Assembly (NCBI RefSeq): GCF_963682185.1
Contig: NZ_OY821667.1
Coordinates: forward strand, 2,492,501-2,556,500
Length of the DNA: 64,000 nucleotides
Reading direction: 5' to 3'
DNA from: an uncultured Cohaesibacter sp.
GTDB taxonomy: Bacteria; Pseudomonadota; Alphaproteobacteria; Rhizobiales; Cohaesibacteraceae
The notes under the pieces were generated by a model, which ran no database searches, was not told where the DNA came from, and saw only the letters and a program-made list of their open reading frames with translations. This document shows positions 1 through 12,193 of the stretch, one piece after another. The position numbers and the translations under genes are program-made. Every line of letters starts with the position of its first letter. Positions within the stretch are counted from its first letter, which is position 1.

Positions 1-165
1 GTCACTGTGAATGGTCGCCATGTGGACCCGATGCGCATTCGCCTGCCGCGTGGCCGCACCTTGAGTGGCGACATGCTCGCCAGCTTCACCCAGGAACGAG
101 AACGCATCAACGATCTTCTGGGCAAACCAAGCGAAGTGCAGGTAGCCCAGAACGATACGGACTAA
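1..165 (+). CDS. M23-family metallopeptidase, C-terminal end only
   Basis: The frame is open from base 1 to a TAA at 163-165 and gives 54 residues ending a larger protein whose beginning lies outside the window. The segment with VDPMRIRLPRGR followed by a charged helix ending in a short acidic tail resembles the extreme C-terminus of alphaproteobacterial LysM/M23 peptidoglycan endopeptidases, just after the peptidase fold. No catalytic residues are inside the window, so the family call rests on tail resemblance only. It is followed by a strong hairpin shared with convergent clpB. Confidence 0.55.
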   Translation, partial: VTVNGRHVDPMRIRLPRGRTLSGDMLASFTQERERINDLLGKPSEVQVAQNDTD

Positions 166-190
166 GAACACAGCAATAGTGTGTGAATCA

Positions 191-224
191 AAAAGCCCCG
201 ACAGCCAGTCTGCCGGGGCTTTCT
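191..224. terminator. bidirectional rho-independent terminator
   Basis: Arms AAAGCCCCG (192-200) and CGGGGCTTT (214-222) form a GC-rich stem. A T-rich tract follows on the + strand and A-tracts precede it, so it can end both the peptidase transcript and convergent clpB. Confidence 0.8.
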
Positions 225-265
225 TTATCTGCTTTGCTTGCCTTAAGGCGAAAGAAGAGACTTGT

Positions 266-2851
266 TTATTCTTCCACGCCGAAGGTCAAAGCATCATCCT
301 TGACCACCACATGCACGCGTGACCCATCCAGAATACCGCCCGAGAGCAGTTCTTCAGCAAGAGGGTCCTGAATATAGCGCTGGATCACCCGCTTCAGTGG
401 ACGAGCACCATAAGCCGGATCATATCCCTTGTTGGCCACCCATTGGGTTGCTTCATCATCCAGCACCAGCTCGATCTTGCGATCGGCCAGAAGGTTGGCC
501 AGATGCTTCATCTGAATGGCCACGATGGAAGCCATATGCTCGCGCATCAGGCGATGGAAGATAATGATCTCATCGATCCTGTTGAGGAACTCAGGCCGGA
601 AGGCAGCCCGGACAACGTCCAGAACCCGCTCCCTGTCGGCCTCGCTAAGATCCGTTTCTTCCTTGCCAAGCAGGAATTCAGCCCCAAGGTTCGAGGTCAT
701 GATGATCAGGGTATTGCGGAAATCCACCGTACGCCCCTGCCCGTCAGTCAACCGGCCATCATCCAGCACCTGCAGCAGAACGTTGAAGACATCCGGATGC
801 GCCTTTTCGATCTCGTCGAACAGGATCACCTGATAAGGACGCCGCCGAACCGCTTCGGTCAACACGCCGCCTTCTTCATAGCCCACATAGCCCGGAGGCG
901 CACCGATGAGTCGCGCCACCGAATGCTTCTCCATGAACTCGGACATATCGAGCCGGACCATGGCATGTTCATCATCGAACAGGAAATCCGCCAGCGATTT
1001 GGTCAACTCGGTTTTGCCGACACCGGTTGGCCCAAGGAACATGAACGACCCGATCGGACGGTTCGGATCCTGCAGACCGGCCCGTGCACGACGCACCGCC
1101 TTGGAAACGGCAGCAACCGCGTCCGCCTGCCCGATGACCCGCTCGCCAAGCTCGGCTTCCATGCGCAACAGCTTGTCCCGCTCGCCTTCAAGCATCTTGT
1201 CAACCGGAATACCGGTCCAGCGCGAGATGACATGGGCGATATGGTCAGACTGAACAGACCGGTCAACCATGGCCCCGCTCTGCTGGGTGCGTTCTTCCAC
1301 TTCGGCAATCAAGGCTTCAAGGCGCGGAATTTCGCCATAGGCCAATTCGCCAGCCTTGGCCAAGTCGCCCCGACGCTGAGCCTGTTCAAGTTGAACACGG
1401 GCTTCGTCGAGCTGTTCCTTCAGCTTGGTCGCATCGGAAAGCTTGTTCTTTTCCGCCTGCCAGCGCTGCGTCAGCCCTGCCGATTCTTCTTCAAGTCCGG
1501 CCAGTTCCTCTTCCAGCTTTTCAAGCCGATCCCGTGAGGCATCATCGTCCTCTTTCTTGAGGGCTTCGCGCTCGATCTTGAGCTGAATGATACGACGATC
1601 CAATTCGTCCAGCTCTTCAGGCTTGGAATCCACCTGCATACGCAGCCTTGAAGCGGCTTCGTCCATCAGGTCGATGGCCTTGTCGGGCAAAAAGCGATCG
1701 GTGATATAGCGATCCGAAAGAGTGGCGGCCGAAACCAGCGCGTTATCACTGATTCGCACCCCGTGGTGGAGTTCATACTTCTCCTTGAGGCCACGCAGAA
1801 TGGACACCGTATCAGCCACAGTCGGTTCATTGACCATAACAGGCTGGAACCGGCGAGCCAGCGCCGCATCCTTCTCGACATATTTGCGATACTCATCCAG
1901 CGTGGTTGCACCAACGCAGTGCAGCTCGCCCCGTGCCAAGGCTGGCTTGAGCAGGTTGGACGCGTCCATGGCGCCATCAGACTTGCCAGCTCCCACCAGC
2001 GTATGCATTTCGTCGATGAAGAGGATCAGTTCGCCACTGGCCGCTTCCACTTCGCTGAGCACAGCTTTGAGGCGCTCCTCAAACTCACCACGATATTTCG
2101 CACCAGCAATCAAGGCCCCCATATCCAGCGCCAAAAGACGCTTTTCCTTAAGGGATTCGGGCACATCACCATTGATGATGCGAAGAGCCAGCCCTTCTGC
2201 GATGGCGGTTTTACCCACGCCAGGTTCGCCAATCAGAACCGGGTTGTTCTTGGTACGACGAGACAGCACCTGAATGGTACGGCGAATCTCGTCATCACGC
2301 CCGATCACCGGATCAAGCTTGCCATCGCGCGCATCCTGCGTCAGATCGCGGGCATATTTCTTGAGCGCATCATAGCCCTCTTCTGCCGAAGCGGAATCAG
2401 CGGTACGCCCTTTGCGAATTTCTTCAATTGCCCGATTGAGATTCTGCGGCGAAACGCCCGCCTTGTTCAGGATCTTGCCAGCATCACTGTCTGTGAGCAT
2501 GCTGATAGCCAACAGCAACCGTTCAACAGTGACGTAGGAATCACCGGCCTTCTTGGCAATTTCTTCGGCTTTTTCGAACAGTTTGGCCATATGTGGCGAC
2601 AGATAAAGCTGTCCCGCACCCGCGCCGGAAACGGACGGGATGGATTTGAGATGATCTTCCAGAAGCAGGCGCACCTGCGCCGACTGGCCACCAGACCGGT
2701 CAATCAGACCAGAAGCCATACCTTCCTTGTCATCCATTAAAACCTTGAGAATATGCTCCGGCAAGAAGGCCTGATGCCCCTGCCCGATCGCATAGGTTTG
2801 CGCAGACTGCATGAAGCCGCGCGCACGCTCCGTGTAGCGTTCCAAATTCAT
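266..2851 (-). CDS. clpB: ATP-dependent chaperone ClpB
   Basis: Hexameric Hsp100 disaggregase that works with DnaK/DnaJ/GrpE to pull polypeptides out of aggregates in the cytoplasm. Visible in order: Clp N-terminal repeats (about residues 1-145), first AAA+ module with Walker A GEPGVGKT near 205, a long charged middle coiled coil (about 410-520), and a second AAA+ module with GPTGVGKT near 605. The length of about 861 residues is normal for the family. I start at the ATG at 2851 because AAGGAGA sits 6-7 bases upstream; an in-frame GTG two codons earlier would overlap that site. Heat-shock control is expected for this gene, but the promoter is not certain. Confidence 0.97.
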   Translation of the reverse strand: MNLERYTERARGFMQSAQTYAIGQGHQAFLPEHILKVLMDDKEGMASGLIDRSGGQSAQVRLLLEDHLKSIPSVSGAGAGQLYLSPHMAKLFEKAEEIAKKAGDSYVTVERLLLAISMLTDSDAGKILNKAGVSPQNLNRAIEEIRKGRTADSASAEEGYDALKKYARDLTQDARDGKLDPVIGRDDEIRRTIQVLSRRTKNNPVLIGEPGVGKTAIAEGLALRIINGDVPESLKEKRLLALDMGALIAGAKYRGEFEERLKAVLSEVEAASGELILFIDEMHTLVGAGKSDGAMDASNLLKPALARGELHCVGATTLDEYRKYVEKDAALARRFQPVMVNEPTVADTVSILRGLKEKYELHHGVRISDNALVSAATLSDRYITDRFLPDKAIDLMDEAASRLRMQVDSKPEELDELDRRIIQLKIEREALKKEDDDASRDRLEKLEEELAGLEEESAGLTQRWQAEKNKLSDATKLKEQLDEARVQLEQAQRRGDLAKAGELAYGEIPRLEALIAEVEERTQQSGAMVDRSVQSDHIAHVISRWTGIPVDKMLEGERDKLLRMEAELGERVIGQADAVAAVSKAVRRARAGLQDPNRPIGSFMFLGPTGVGKTELTKSLADFLFDDEHAMVRLDMSEFMEKHSVARLIGAPPGYVGYEEGGVLTEAVRRRPYQVILFDEIEKAHPDVFNVLLQVLDDGRLTDGQGRTVDFRNTLIIMTSNLGAEFLLGKEETDLSEADRERVLDVVRAAFRPEFLNRIDEIIIFHRLMREHMASIVAIQMKHLANLLADRKIELVLDDEATQWVANKGYDPAYGARPLKRVIQRYIQDPLAEELLSGGILDGSRVHVVVKDDALTFGVEE

Positions 2852-3011
2852 AGTCACTCTCCTTGTGCACAGTCCTGATCATCCAGCCTCGGCATGATCG
2901 AGATGCCACCCTTGAATTTGACTATCGCACAAGCTCCTGATCTGTTCCAGCGAGCAGGACGATAAGCCAGCCAGCCTCCCTGCTATCCTAGCCAGAGAGG
3001 TCTCCCCCTCA

Positions 3012-3036
3012 ATATGGTGTTGCATTTGCGCAACAA
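3012..3036 (-). promoter_or_regulatory. possible RpoH-like promoter of clpB
   Basis: On the - strand TTGTTG (3036-3031), a 13-base spacer and CCATAT (3017-3012) loosely resemble a heat-shock sigma-32 promoter upstream of clpB. The -35 match is poor, and the stretch also forms a small TGTTGC/GCAACA palindrome, so this is tentative. Confidence 0.25.
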
Positions 3037-3126
3037 AAGAGGCAAGTATGAATTAATTTCCAGCTGAGACTACCTCCTCCTCCTTGCCCCAACATTGCGG
3101 GCCTTTTCCCAAAGGAAGCGCCTCCC

Positions 3127-3894
3127 ATGAGCATTTCTCTCAAAGCCATATATCGCTACCCAATCAAGGGCTTTACCCCGCAGCTTCTGTCGCAGGTCGA
3201 GATTTCAGAAGGCAAGCCGCTGCCATGGGACCGCGCCTTTGCCATTGAGAATGGAGCCAGCGGCTTTGACGCCGAAGCGCCTGCCCATCTTCCCAAGATT
3301 CATTTCCTGATGCTGATGAAGCAGCCAGAGTTGGCAGCCCTCAAAACCGCGTTTGATCCGGAAACCGGCGCATTGACCATCAGCAAAGAGGGAGAAAGAG
3401 TGGCCGAAGGCAACCTATTCAACCCCGAATCCATGCAAACCGCGCTCGACTATCTATCCAGCTATTGTGCCAAACCTTTGCGCGGCACGCCAAGCCTGCT
3501 GCATGCTGAGGATTTCGCCTTCACCGATTCCAAAACGCAGGATATCACGCTCATCAATCTGGCATCTGTCGACGCCATCAGCGAAAAGGCTGGCAGCGCG
3601 CTTGATCCGTTACGTTTCCGCGGTAATTTCTATATTGAAGGGGCCAAGCCGTGGCAGGAGCATGACTGGGTCGGCAAGGATGTAACTATCGGCGGCCTTC
3701 GCTTCCATGTTCGCAAGCGCACGCAACGATGCGCGGCCACCAACGCCAACCCCACTACCGGTGAACGCGACCAGAATATCCCGAAATTGCTGATGACGCA
3801 TTTCGACCATTGTGATTGCGGTATTCATCTGATGCCCTTGCAAAGCGGGTCTCTCCAGCCCGGCGCTGAGCTGGACTCCCCGCTGGAGGAATAA
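3127..3894 (+). CDS. MOSC domain-containing protein
   Basis: Protein of 255 residues related to the C-terminal domain of molybdenum-cofactor sulfurase. It has an N-terminal MOSC beta-barrel portion (starting ISLKAIYRYPIKGF) and a MOSC domain in the second half, with the motif RTQRCAATNANPTTGERD near residues 197-214 containing the conserved Cys. Members bind or transfer sulfur, or reduce N-hydroxylated substrates with Moco; the exact substrate cannot be told. AAAGGAAGCGCCTCCC precedes the ATG. It is transcribed away from clpB and converges on the glp operon. Confidence 0.85.
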   Translation: MSISLKAIYRYPIKGFTPQLLSQVEISEGKPLPWDRAFAIENGASGFDAEAPAHLPKIHFLMLMKQPELAALKTAFDPETGALTISKEGERVAEGNLFNPESMQTALDYLSSYCAKPLRGTPSLLHAEDFAFTDSKTQDITLINLASVDAISEKAGSALDPLRFRGNFYIEGAKPWQEHDWVGKDVTIGGLRFHVRKRTQRCAATNANPTTGERDQNIPKLLMTHFDHCDCGIHLMPLQSGSLQPGAELDSPLEE

Positions 3895-3943
3895 GGCACC
3901 CGTTTTTCTTTTTACTTTTGCCCGCTAGAGAGCAACAGACAAT

Positions 3944-3974
3944 AAAAAGTGGGGCACCGTTGCGGGCGCCCCAT
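3944..3974 (-). terminator. terminator of the glpD-glpF-glpK operon
   Basis: Read on the - strand, GGGGC/GCCCC arms with an inner CCG/CGG stem are followed by ACTTTTTATT, about 50 bases after the glpK stop codon. Confidence 0.75.
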
Positions 3975-4019
3975 CAGTTCAGTCAAGGTAGAGGGTACAT
4001 TTTATTAGAGGGGAGAGCC

Positions 4020-5534
<1,515 letters not shown>

Positions 5535-5586
5535 CTATGAGGCAGACGCCTTCCGGCGCCCGCAAATTATGTTTTTCACTTGCAAA

Positions 5587-6294
5587 TCAGGCGAAAAGAA
5601 CCTGATAAAGCGCGGCGCCGCAAATACCGCCACAGATCGGACCGAGCACTGGAATCCAGGCATAACCCCAGTTGCTACCACCCTTGCCGGGAATAGGCAG
5701 AAGTGCATGAGCGATGCGTGGGCCCAGATCACGAGCCGGGTTGATGGCGTATCCCGTTGTGCCACCCAGAGACAAACCGATAGCAACAATCAGGAAGCCG
5801 ACAATCAGCGGGTTGACCCCATCTGCAAACTGATTGGCGCCGATGCCTTGCAGGCAGAAGAGCAGCACGGCCGTTCCGATGAACTCACTGATAAAGTTGG
5901 CAACAGGGCTCTTGATGGCAGGACCTGTCGAAAAGACACCGAGCTTGGTGCCTTCATCTTTGGTTTCAGCCCAGTGAGGACCATACATCAGCACGATTAT
6001 GGCAGCACCAAGGAAACCACCAACCATCTGACCAGCAATATATTCTGGCACCAAAGCCCAGGGGAATGCCCCGACGGCGGCCAGACCGATGGTTACGGCA
6101 GGGTTGATGTGCGCACCGGTGAATTTTCCGGTGACATAGACCGCCATGGCAACCGCAAACCCCCAACCAAAGGCAATCACGACCCAACCAGCGCCCTTGC
6201 CATAAGATTTTTCCAGAGATGTGTTTGCACACACACCAGCCCCGAAAATGATCAGCAGCATGGTGCCAATCAATTCACCAATAAAGTTTTCCAA
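5587..6294 (-). CDS. glpF: glycerol uptake facilitator (aquaglyceroporin)
   Basis: Inner-membrane MIP-family channel for facilitated diffusion of glycerol. Both pore NPA motifs are present (HINPAVTIG and AINPARDLGPR); the Asp after NPAR marks a glycerol-type rather than a water-only channel. Six hydrophobic spans are recognisable. I choose the TTG at 6294 as start, giving 235 residues beginning (M)ENFIGELIGTML, because GGAGGA lies four bases upstream; a GTG 12 bases earlier overlaps that ribosome site. It sits between glpD and glpK in the operon. Confidence 0.94.
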   Translation of the reverse strand: MENFIGELIGTMLLIIFGAGVCANTSLEKSYGKGAGWVVIAFGWGFAVAMAVYVTGKFTGAHINPAVTIGLAAVGAFPWALVPEYIAGQMVGGFLGAAIIVLMYGPHWAETKDEGTKLGVFSTGPAIKSPVANFISEFIGTAVLLFCLQGIGANQFADGVNPLIVGFLIVAIGLSLGGTTGYAINPARDLGPRIAHALLPIPGKGGSNWGYAWIPVLGPICGGICGAALYQVLFA

Positions 6295-6560
6295 TTTTTC
6301 CTCCACATATTATTCTGCAAACTGTCAGGAGCACAAAATGTCACTCCCATCCTTCCCCCCCGGCAGGCTGGCTGGCATCGTCCTCCCAAACGATACCTAA
6401 GCACAGACGAAGGATTTCTTTCCTTGGTCGGAGCGGCGCAGGTGTTTCCAAAATCCATGCGCGGCCCCGGAACTCCAAAGAAAGAGAACAGCAAACGGCT
6501 CAACCCTATTCAGAGGCACATTTAGTCGTGTGCTGAAACTTCTCTTGAAAACCGCTACAA

Positions 6561-8177
6561 TCAGAACGCAACCTCAATGCGTTTCATGACGGCTTGAGTT
6601 TCATTCGTGATACGGGCTTCATCCCATCCCAAAATCTCGGCCATAAGAGTCACAACCCTCGGAACAGCAGACGCAGCCGCATTTTTATCGATCAAGGTAA
6701 GAGTGATACGCCCGCAGACAAAATCAGAGGCGGAAACGACAGCTTCCTTTTCAATGGCATAGGGCACCTCAGCCTCGATAAAGGCATAGTCAGGATGCAA
6801 ACGCTGATGAAGACCCTGCTCTTTGGCTATACGGGCAACTTGCTCAGCCTGATCGCCATAGGCCTCATTCAGATGTTTGGCGACGGCCTCATCCAGATCA
6901 TAGTTTTTGGCGATCACGCCAGCCTGATCAGGAGAGTAGGCCTCACCGCCAATCACTTTCATGTCATGTGTGCGGCTCCCGCCCACAGATCCGAAAACAC
7001 CACTCTTAACGATAGTATCCACGGCCTGCTCGGCCATCAGACGATAGGTCGTCCATTTGCCGCCCGAAATAGTCACAAGACCGGAATTGTCTTCGATGAT
7101 CACATGGTCACGCGCCAGCTGCGAGGTATCCTTTGCATTTGGATTAAAGACCAGCGGACGAATGCCACTCCAGGCAGACTTCACGTCTTTTTCGGTCACA
7201 TCGATATCGAAATAGCGACGGACATAACTCAACAGATAGCTGATATCTTCCGGTGACACTTCCGGATGGGATTCCACCTTGCATTCATTGTCTGTCGTGC
7301 CCACAAGTGCCTGCCCTTGCCATGGCAAAATGAACAACACGCGACCGTCATCGGTTTTCGGGATCAGCAAGCCGCCATCCGGAGGCACGAAGTTGGCGTC
7401 GAGTATCATGTGAATGCCAGAGCTGACCTTCAAGATCGGCTTGGCCGCCGTGTCATCCATCTTGCGAATGCCATCGGCAAATGGACCCGTTGCGTTGATC
7501 ACCTTCTTGGCTTTGACATCCCATTCTTCGCCCGTATAGGCATCACGCACACGGGCACCCGCCACATTCTTTGCCTCATCATGCAGAAGAGAAACAACTT
7601 CCACATGGTTGGCCAGAACGGCACCGGCACGCTCGGCAGTCATGGCAATGGAAATCGCCATACGAATATCAACAAACTGGCCATCATAATACAGAATACA
7701 GGCTTTCAGACCCTTGGCATGCAGCATCGGAAAGCGCCGGATCGCTTCTTTGGCGCTGATGATCTTGCTGTGGCCGATATTCATCTTGCCAGACAGGATG
7801 TCATACATCTTGAGACCGGCATAAAGATAAGGAACCTGCCACCAGGAATAGACCGGGGTAATCAACGGCAGCCGGTTGGACAGATGCGGCGCATTGCGCA
7901 GAAAAGCACCGCGTTCATGCAGCGCTTCACGCACCAGATTATACTGTTCCTTATCAAGCCGTTTAACTGCGGCTTCCAAATAGCGCACACCACCATGCAC
8001 CAGCTTGGTGCAGCGACTGGACGTGCCCTCGCAAAAATCATAGCGCTCAACAAGGGCCGTTCTCAGGCCACGCGTTGCCGCATCCAGTGCAATGCCACAC
8101 CCTGTCGCGCCACCACCAATCACAAGCACGTCAAATGGGGTGTCGTCATGTAATTTCTTCAGAGTTTCGGATCTCAT
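6561..8177 (-). CDS. glpD: aerobic glycerol-3-phosphate dehydrogenase
   Basis: FAD-dependent, membrane-associated enzyme that oxidises glycerol 3-phosphate to dihydroxyacetone phosphate and passes electrons to quinone. The Rossmann FAD motif DVLVIGGGATGCGIALDAATRG is near residues 17-38, followed by the family block GTSSRCTKLVHGGVRYLE, where the usual Ser-Thr pair reads Cys-Thr. The second half has the DAO C-terminal domain. At 538 residues it is slightly longer than the E. coli enzyme. AGGAAGAA precedes the ATG. It is first in glpD-glpF-glpK, and the 430-base leader carries the repeated TTCGT elements expected of a DeoR-type operator. Confidence 0.95.
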   Translation of the reverse strand: MRSETLKKLHDDTPFDVLVIGGGATGCGIALDAATRGLRTALVERYDFCEGTSSRCTKLVHGGVRYLEAAVKRLDKEQYNLVREALHERGAFLRNAPHLSNRLPLITPVYSWWQVPYLYAGLKMYDILSGKMNIGHSKIISAKEAIRRFPMLHAKGLKACILYYDGQFVDIRMAISIAMTAERAGAVLANHVEVVSLLHDEAKNVAGARVRDAYTGEEWDVKAKKVINATGPFADGIRKMDDTAAKPILKVSSGIHMILDANFVPPDGGLLIPKTDDGRVLFILPWQGQALVGTTDNECKVESHPEVSPEDISYLLSYVRRYFDIDVTEKDVKSAWSGIRPLVFNPNAKDTSQLARDHVIIEDNSGLVTISGGKWTTYRLMAEQAVDTIVKSGVFGSVGGSRTHDMKVIGGEAYSPDQAGVIAKNYDLDEAVAKHLNEAYGDQAEQVARIAKEQGLHQRLHPDYAFIEAEVPYAIEKEAVVSASDFVCGRITLTLIDKNAAASAVPRVVTLMAEILGWDEARITNETQAVMKRIEVAF

Positions 8178-8611
8178 TTCTTCCTCCCGAACAAACCGAC
8201 AAGGTCTGGTTTTCTTTAAGGCAGAACCTAAAATGTTCGTTTTTGTATCTTTTCTTTCGTTATCTATATCATTTTACGGGATAATGTTCAATTGAGTAAA
8301 TTGACCCCATTAAACGAAAGAATAAGAGCACTAACGAACGTTGTGCAGAAATGGCAAACCACGCTGGAATTTAGACGCCAAAACAGAAACTTACGAGAGA
8401 CAAGGGAGCCAGTATCCCTAGAGGAGTAAGGGCTCGAAAATAGATAGACCAAAGAAAAAGGAAATGAAGCCTCTGAGAGGCCATAAGACAAATTATTCGA
8501 AGGAGAGCGTAAAAATACTACGTCAAGAATTTTCGTTTGAATAAAAACGAAAATTCTTGCGAAACGAGGCCTTGAAGGCGGAAAAGGCAACAAAGACTCG
8601 GACCACAAACG
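8178..8611. promoter_or_regulatory. glp operon leader with TTCGT/ACGAA operator array
   Basis: This AT-rich gap between glpR and glpD holds no convincing gene. TTCGT occurs at 8236-8240 and 8256-8260, and its complement ACGAA at 8314-8318 and 8334-8338. Each pair is spaced exactly 20 bases, two helical turns, and the two pairs face each other. Because the neighbouring regulator is of the DeoR/GlpR family, whose operators often contain TTCG elements, I infer cooperative GlpR binding over the glpD promoter. A separate perfect hairpin with the same core lies at 8524-8559. Confidence 0.5.
8524..8559. repeat. perfect 15-bp inverted repeat after glpR
   Basis: Arms at 8524-8538 and 8545-8559 are perfectly complementary (15 bp, 6-base loop) and each contains TTTTCGTTT or its complement, the same core as the glp operator array. 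It lies about 50 bases downstream of the glpR stop codon. It may be a terminator-like hairpin for glpR, a strong regulator site, or both. A T-tract directly after the stem is weak, which favours an operator. Confidence 0.6.
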
Positions 8612-9412
8612 TTAGCTGTCTGACACCAGATGCGCCGTAACAGTGGACGATTTGATCAATTCGTCATAGGGCGATGGTGGCATACAATCCAGAAACAGGC
8701 CATCAAGCTCCATTATGTTGCCCAGTTTGACCATCGCACGCCGCCCGAACTTTGTGTGATCGGTTGCCAGAAAGGTGGTGCGGGAATTCTCTATGATTGT
8801 CTGGGCGACCCGAACCTCCCGATAGTCGAAATCCAGCAACGTGCCATCTTCATCTATTCCGGAAATTCCGATTACGCCGAAATCAACCTTGAACTGCTTG
8901 ATGAAATCGATGGTTGCTTCACCAATTACAGCCAGATCGCGCGGGCGCACATGCCCAGGCGCAATGGAGACATCGAAGCTTTCTTGTTGGCTCAGCTTGG
9001 CAGCGACGTTGATATTGTTGGTCACCACATTCAGATTCTTGTGGTTGAGCAGAGCGTCAGCCACAGCTTCGGTGGTCGTACCGATATTGAGAAAAAGAGA
9101 CGCCCCATCAGGAATATGAGCGGCAACCATTTGGCCGATTCGGGCTTTTTCATCCTTCATCACTTCGCGCCGCTCAGTGTAATCGACATTGCGTGTGTTG
9201 GATATCAGGCTTGCCCCTCCATGATACCGACGCAAAATGCCTTGGTCACACAAGAGCGCAATATCGCGTCGAATGGTCTGAGGCGTGATATCAAAAAGAG
9301 ACGCCAGCTTTTCAATACCAACAAAGCCCTCAGAGCGCGCAATCTCAACGATCTTTTCCTGTCTCTGATTGAGCCCCTTCTGGGTTACGCTGGCATTCTG
9401 GCCGGTTACCAT
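8612..9412 (-). CDS. glpR: DeoR/GlpR-family transcriptional regulator
   Basis: Cytoplasmic DNA-binding repressor, probably of the adjacent glp operon with glycerol 3-phosphate as inducer (inference from position). An N-terminal DeoR winged HTH (about residues 15-65, with FDITPQTIRRDIALL as recognition region) is followed by a DeoRC sugar-phosphate sensor with FLNIGTTTEAVADAL. I start at the ATG at 9412 (266 residues) because GGAGAAG lies just upstream; the frame is open for 20 further codons but that extension has no comparable ribosome site. It is transcribed in the same direction as glpD, which begins about 435 bases downstream. Confidence 0.88.
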   Translation of the reverse strand: MVTGQNASVTQKGLNQRQEKIVEIARSEGFVGIEKLASLFDITPQTIRRDIALLCDQGILRRYHGGASLISNTRNVDYTERREVMKDEKARIGQMVAAHIPDGASLFLNIGTTTEAVADALLNHKNLNVVTNNINVAAKLSQQESFDVSIAPGHVRPRDLAVIGEATIDFIKQFKVDFGVIGISGIDEDGTLLDFDYREVRVAQTIIENSRTTFLATDHTKFGRRAMVKLGNIMELDGLFLDCMPPSPYDELIKSSTVTAHLVSDS

Positions 9413-9889
9413 TATTCTTCTCCACTTTGATAAAGCCCGATGACTCCAAACATATCTGCCTTCCTTATACACTGGATAAGCAAAACCGTTCCACCGGTAA
9501 AGGGTAGCAATACGGGGTTTGGCCTCGCGGTGCTATCGCTGGCAGCATACAAAGCCCGCTGCTTTTTCGCACCTCACCGGTGAGCGTCCATCTGACGCAT
9601 CCCCAATTTTGATCCATTTGCCCCGCGCCACCACTGTGGATGCCTATTCAGAAGCACACGGAATTCTCTCTTGAAAAGTCCATCAACTGTATGCCTGCCA
9701 TTTTCAAAGTCTATTGAACCTGCTAGTCGTCCAACAAACAAAAAGAGTATCGCATGCAAAAAGTGCTTTTATCGGTTTGCCTTTAAATCACAGCAACCAA
9801 GATGATGGCCAGGACAGAATAGAAGCGATATACAGTTCTGGCATCGCATTCAATTCGAGCGCAAACCAAAAACAGTATTCCAGAGTCAT
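9413..9889. other. intergenic, no gene recognised
   Basis: Spacer between divergent glpR and the DUF707-like gene. It must hold both promoters, but no clear -35/-10 pair stands out. A perfect TCACCGGTGA palindrome is at 9574-9583. Short frames here lack ribosome sites. Confidence 0.5.
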
Positions 9890-10801
9890 ATGAAAACAAT
9901 CATTATCATGCGCTGCGCTCCCGATCTGGAGCACGAATTCTCTGGCGTCACGTCAGATGATATTTGTTTTCTGCCATCCTTCTATGGAGACGCCGCACCG
10001 CAAAAGACTCCGGACAGCCTCTATTTTCACTATTTCAAGGGTGGCAAATGGTCGGGCATTTATGATCTGTTTCAAACATACCCAGACCTTATCGACAGTT
10101 TCGACTATTTCTGGTTCGTGGATGACGACATCCGTGCTTCCTGCCAAACGGCGGCGGATTTCATCAAGATTGTCAAAGAAAACAGCTTCCAGCTGGCCCA
10201 ACCAGCGCTGACGGCGGATAGTTATTGGGCCCACCGAATCACGCTGGAAAACAGAGGGCTGCTTTACCGCCACACCAATCTGGTCGAACTCATGATGCCG
10301 ATCATGCATCGAGATGTCGTACGACGTGCCCTCCCCCTGTTTAAGGGCCGCGACGCTGCCATGGGTATCGATTTCATGTGGCATCAGCTGACCAATGATC
10401 CAGCGAGAGATGTCGCCATCATCGATGCCACCCCCATGCAGCATTCTCGCCCACGACAGAAGCTTCTCAACAATGCAATGAAGAAATGCAACAAGGACAT
10501 TTTCAAGGAGCGAGACGACACAATCCGGCAGTTTTCGATTAAAAGGCAAATGCCTGTCGTGCTTGGTGCAAAGACCCGGAATAACCAAGAAATCAAACGG
10601 AATGCCATGCTGCTGCTGCGCCTTGCGATGGAACTGGGACGGTTGCGCACTGACATGAGAATGCAAAAATTGAGGATACGGGATTTCCGAAATCTGATTA
10701 TTCATCAGCTATTTGGTAAAACCGATTCGGAAACCTTCGACCAGCAATCACTTGCAGCCATTCTCGATTTGCCTACGGCCAAAAAGAAGCCCGATCAATA
10801 A
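9890..10801 (+). CDS. DUF707-like protein (possible glycosyltransferase)
   Basis: Protein of 303 residues. The central part resembles DUF707: KGGKWSGIYDLF near residue 51, FWFVDDDIR near 82 (a DDD cluster like the metal-binding DxD of glycosyltransferases), then AQPALTADSYWAHRITL near 103 and a GIDFMWHQL block near 162. The last 90 residues are basic and helical. DUF707 has no firmly established activity that I know of; a sugar-transfer role is inference from the acidic motif. No signal peptide or membrane span is seen. The neighbours (glpR, aldo/keto reductase) give no functional hint. Confidence 0.6.
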   Translation: MKTIIIMRCAPDLEHEFSGVTSDDICFLPSFYGDAAPQKTPDSLYFHYFKGGKWSGIYDLFQTYPDLIDSFDYFWFVDDDIRASCQTAADFIKIVKENSFQLAQPALTADSYWAHRITLENRGLLYRHTNLVELMMPIMHRDVVRRALPLFKGRDAAMGIDFMWHQLTNDPARDVAIIDATPMQHSRPRQKLLNNAMKKCNKDIFKERDDTIRQFSIKRQMPVVLGAKTRNNQEIKRNAMLLLRLAMELGRLRTDMRMQKLRIRDFRNLIIHQLFGKTDSETFDQQSLAAILDLPTAKKKPDQ

Positions 10802-10851
10802 CTCTTGGCTACTGCCGCAAGCTTGATGAAGCGAAAGCATAGCCTACATAG

Positions 10852-11946
<1,095 letters not shown>

Positions 11947-12080
11947 CCCAAAGGCAAACAAACAGGCTGCCGGTGCCCTTCAAATCAAACCTGAAGCCAT
12001 CGGCAGCAAACAAAACCGCACGCAAAAACCCAACGCCGCTTTACTCAAGCGATTAACCGCACAGATTGTTCAAAAGAAGA

Positions 12081-12099
12081 AATGGTGCCGCTGATAGGA
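12081..12099. repeat. distal attachment site of the tRNA-Thr island (attR-like)
   Basis: These 19 bases are identical to 23407-23425, which cover the 3' end of tRNA-Thr including its encoded CCA and three bases beyond. A tRNA 3'-end copy about 11.3 kb away, with integrase remains next to the tRNA, is the classic mark of tyrosine-recombinase integration. Confidence 0.85.
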
Positions 12100-12193
12100 A
12101 AATAAAATTTAGCGACAAAAACCCATGTAATACAACAACTTGCTAGAGGTGGCCACAAGCATACTATTTCATAGTTGTATTCCAAATGAAAGC

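Noticed and set aside
443-1537. Long + strand frame of 364 codons inside clpB
   Set aside because: Complementary to a conserved ClpB region, no ribosome site and no family resemblance: an antisense shadow.
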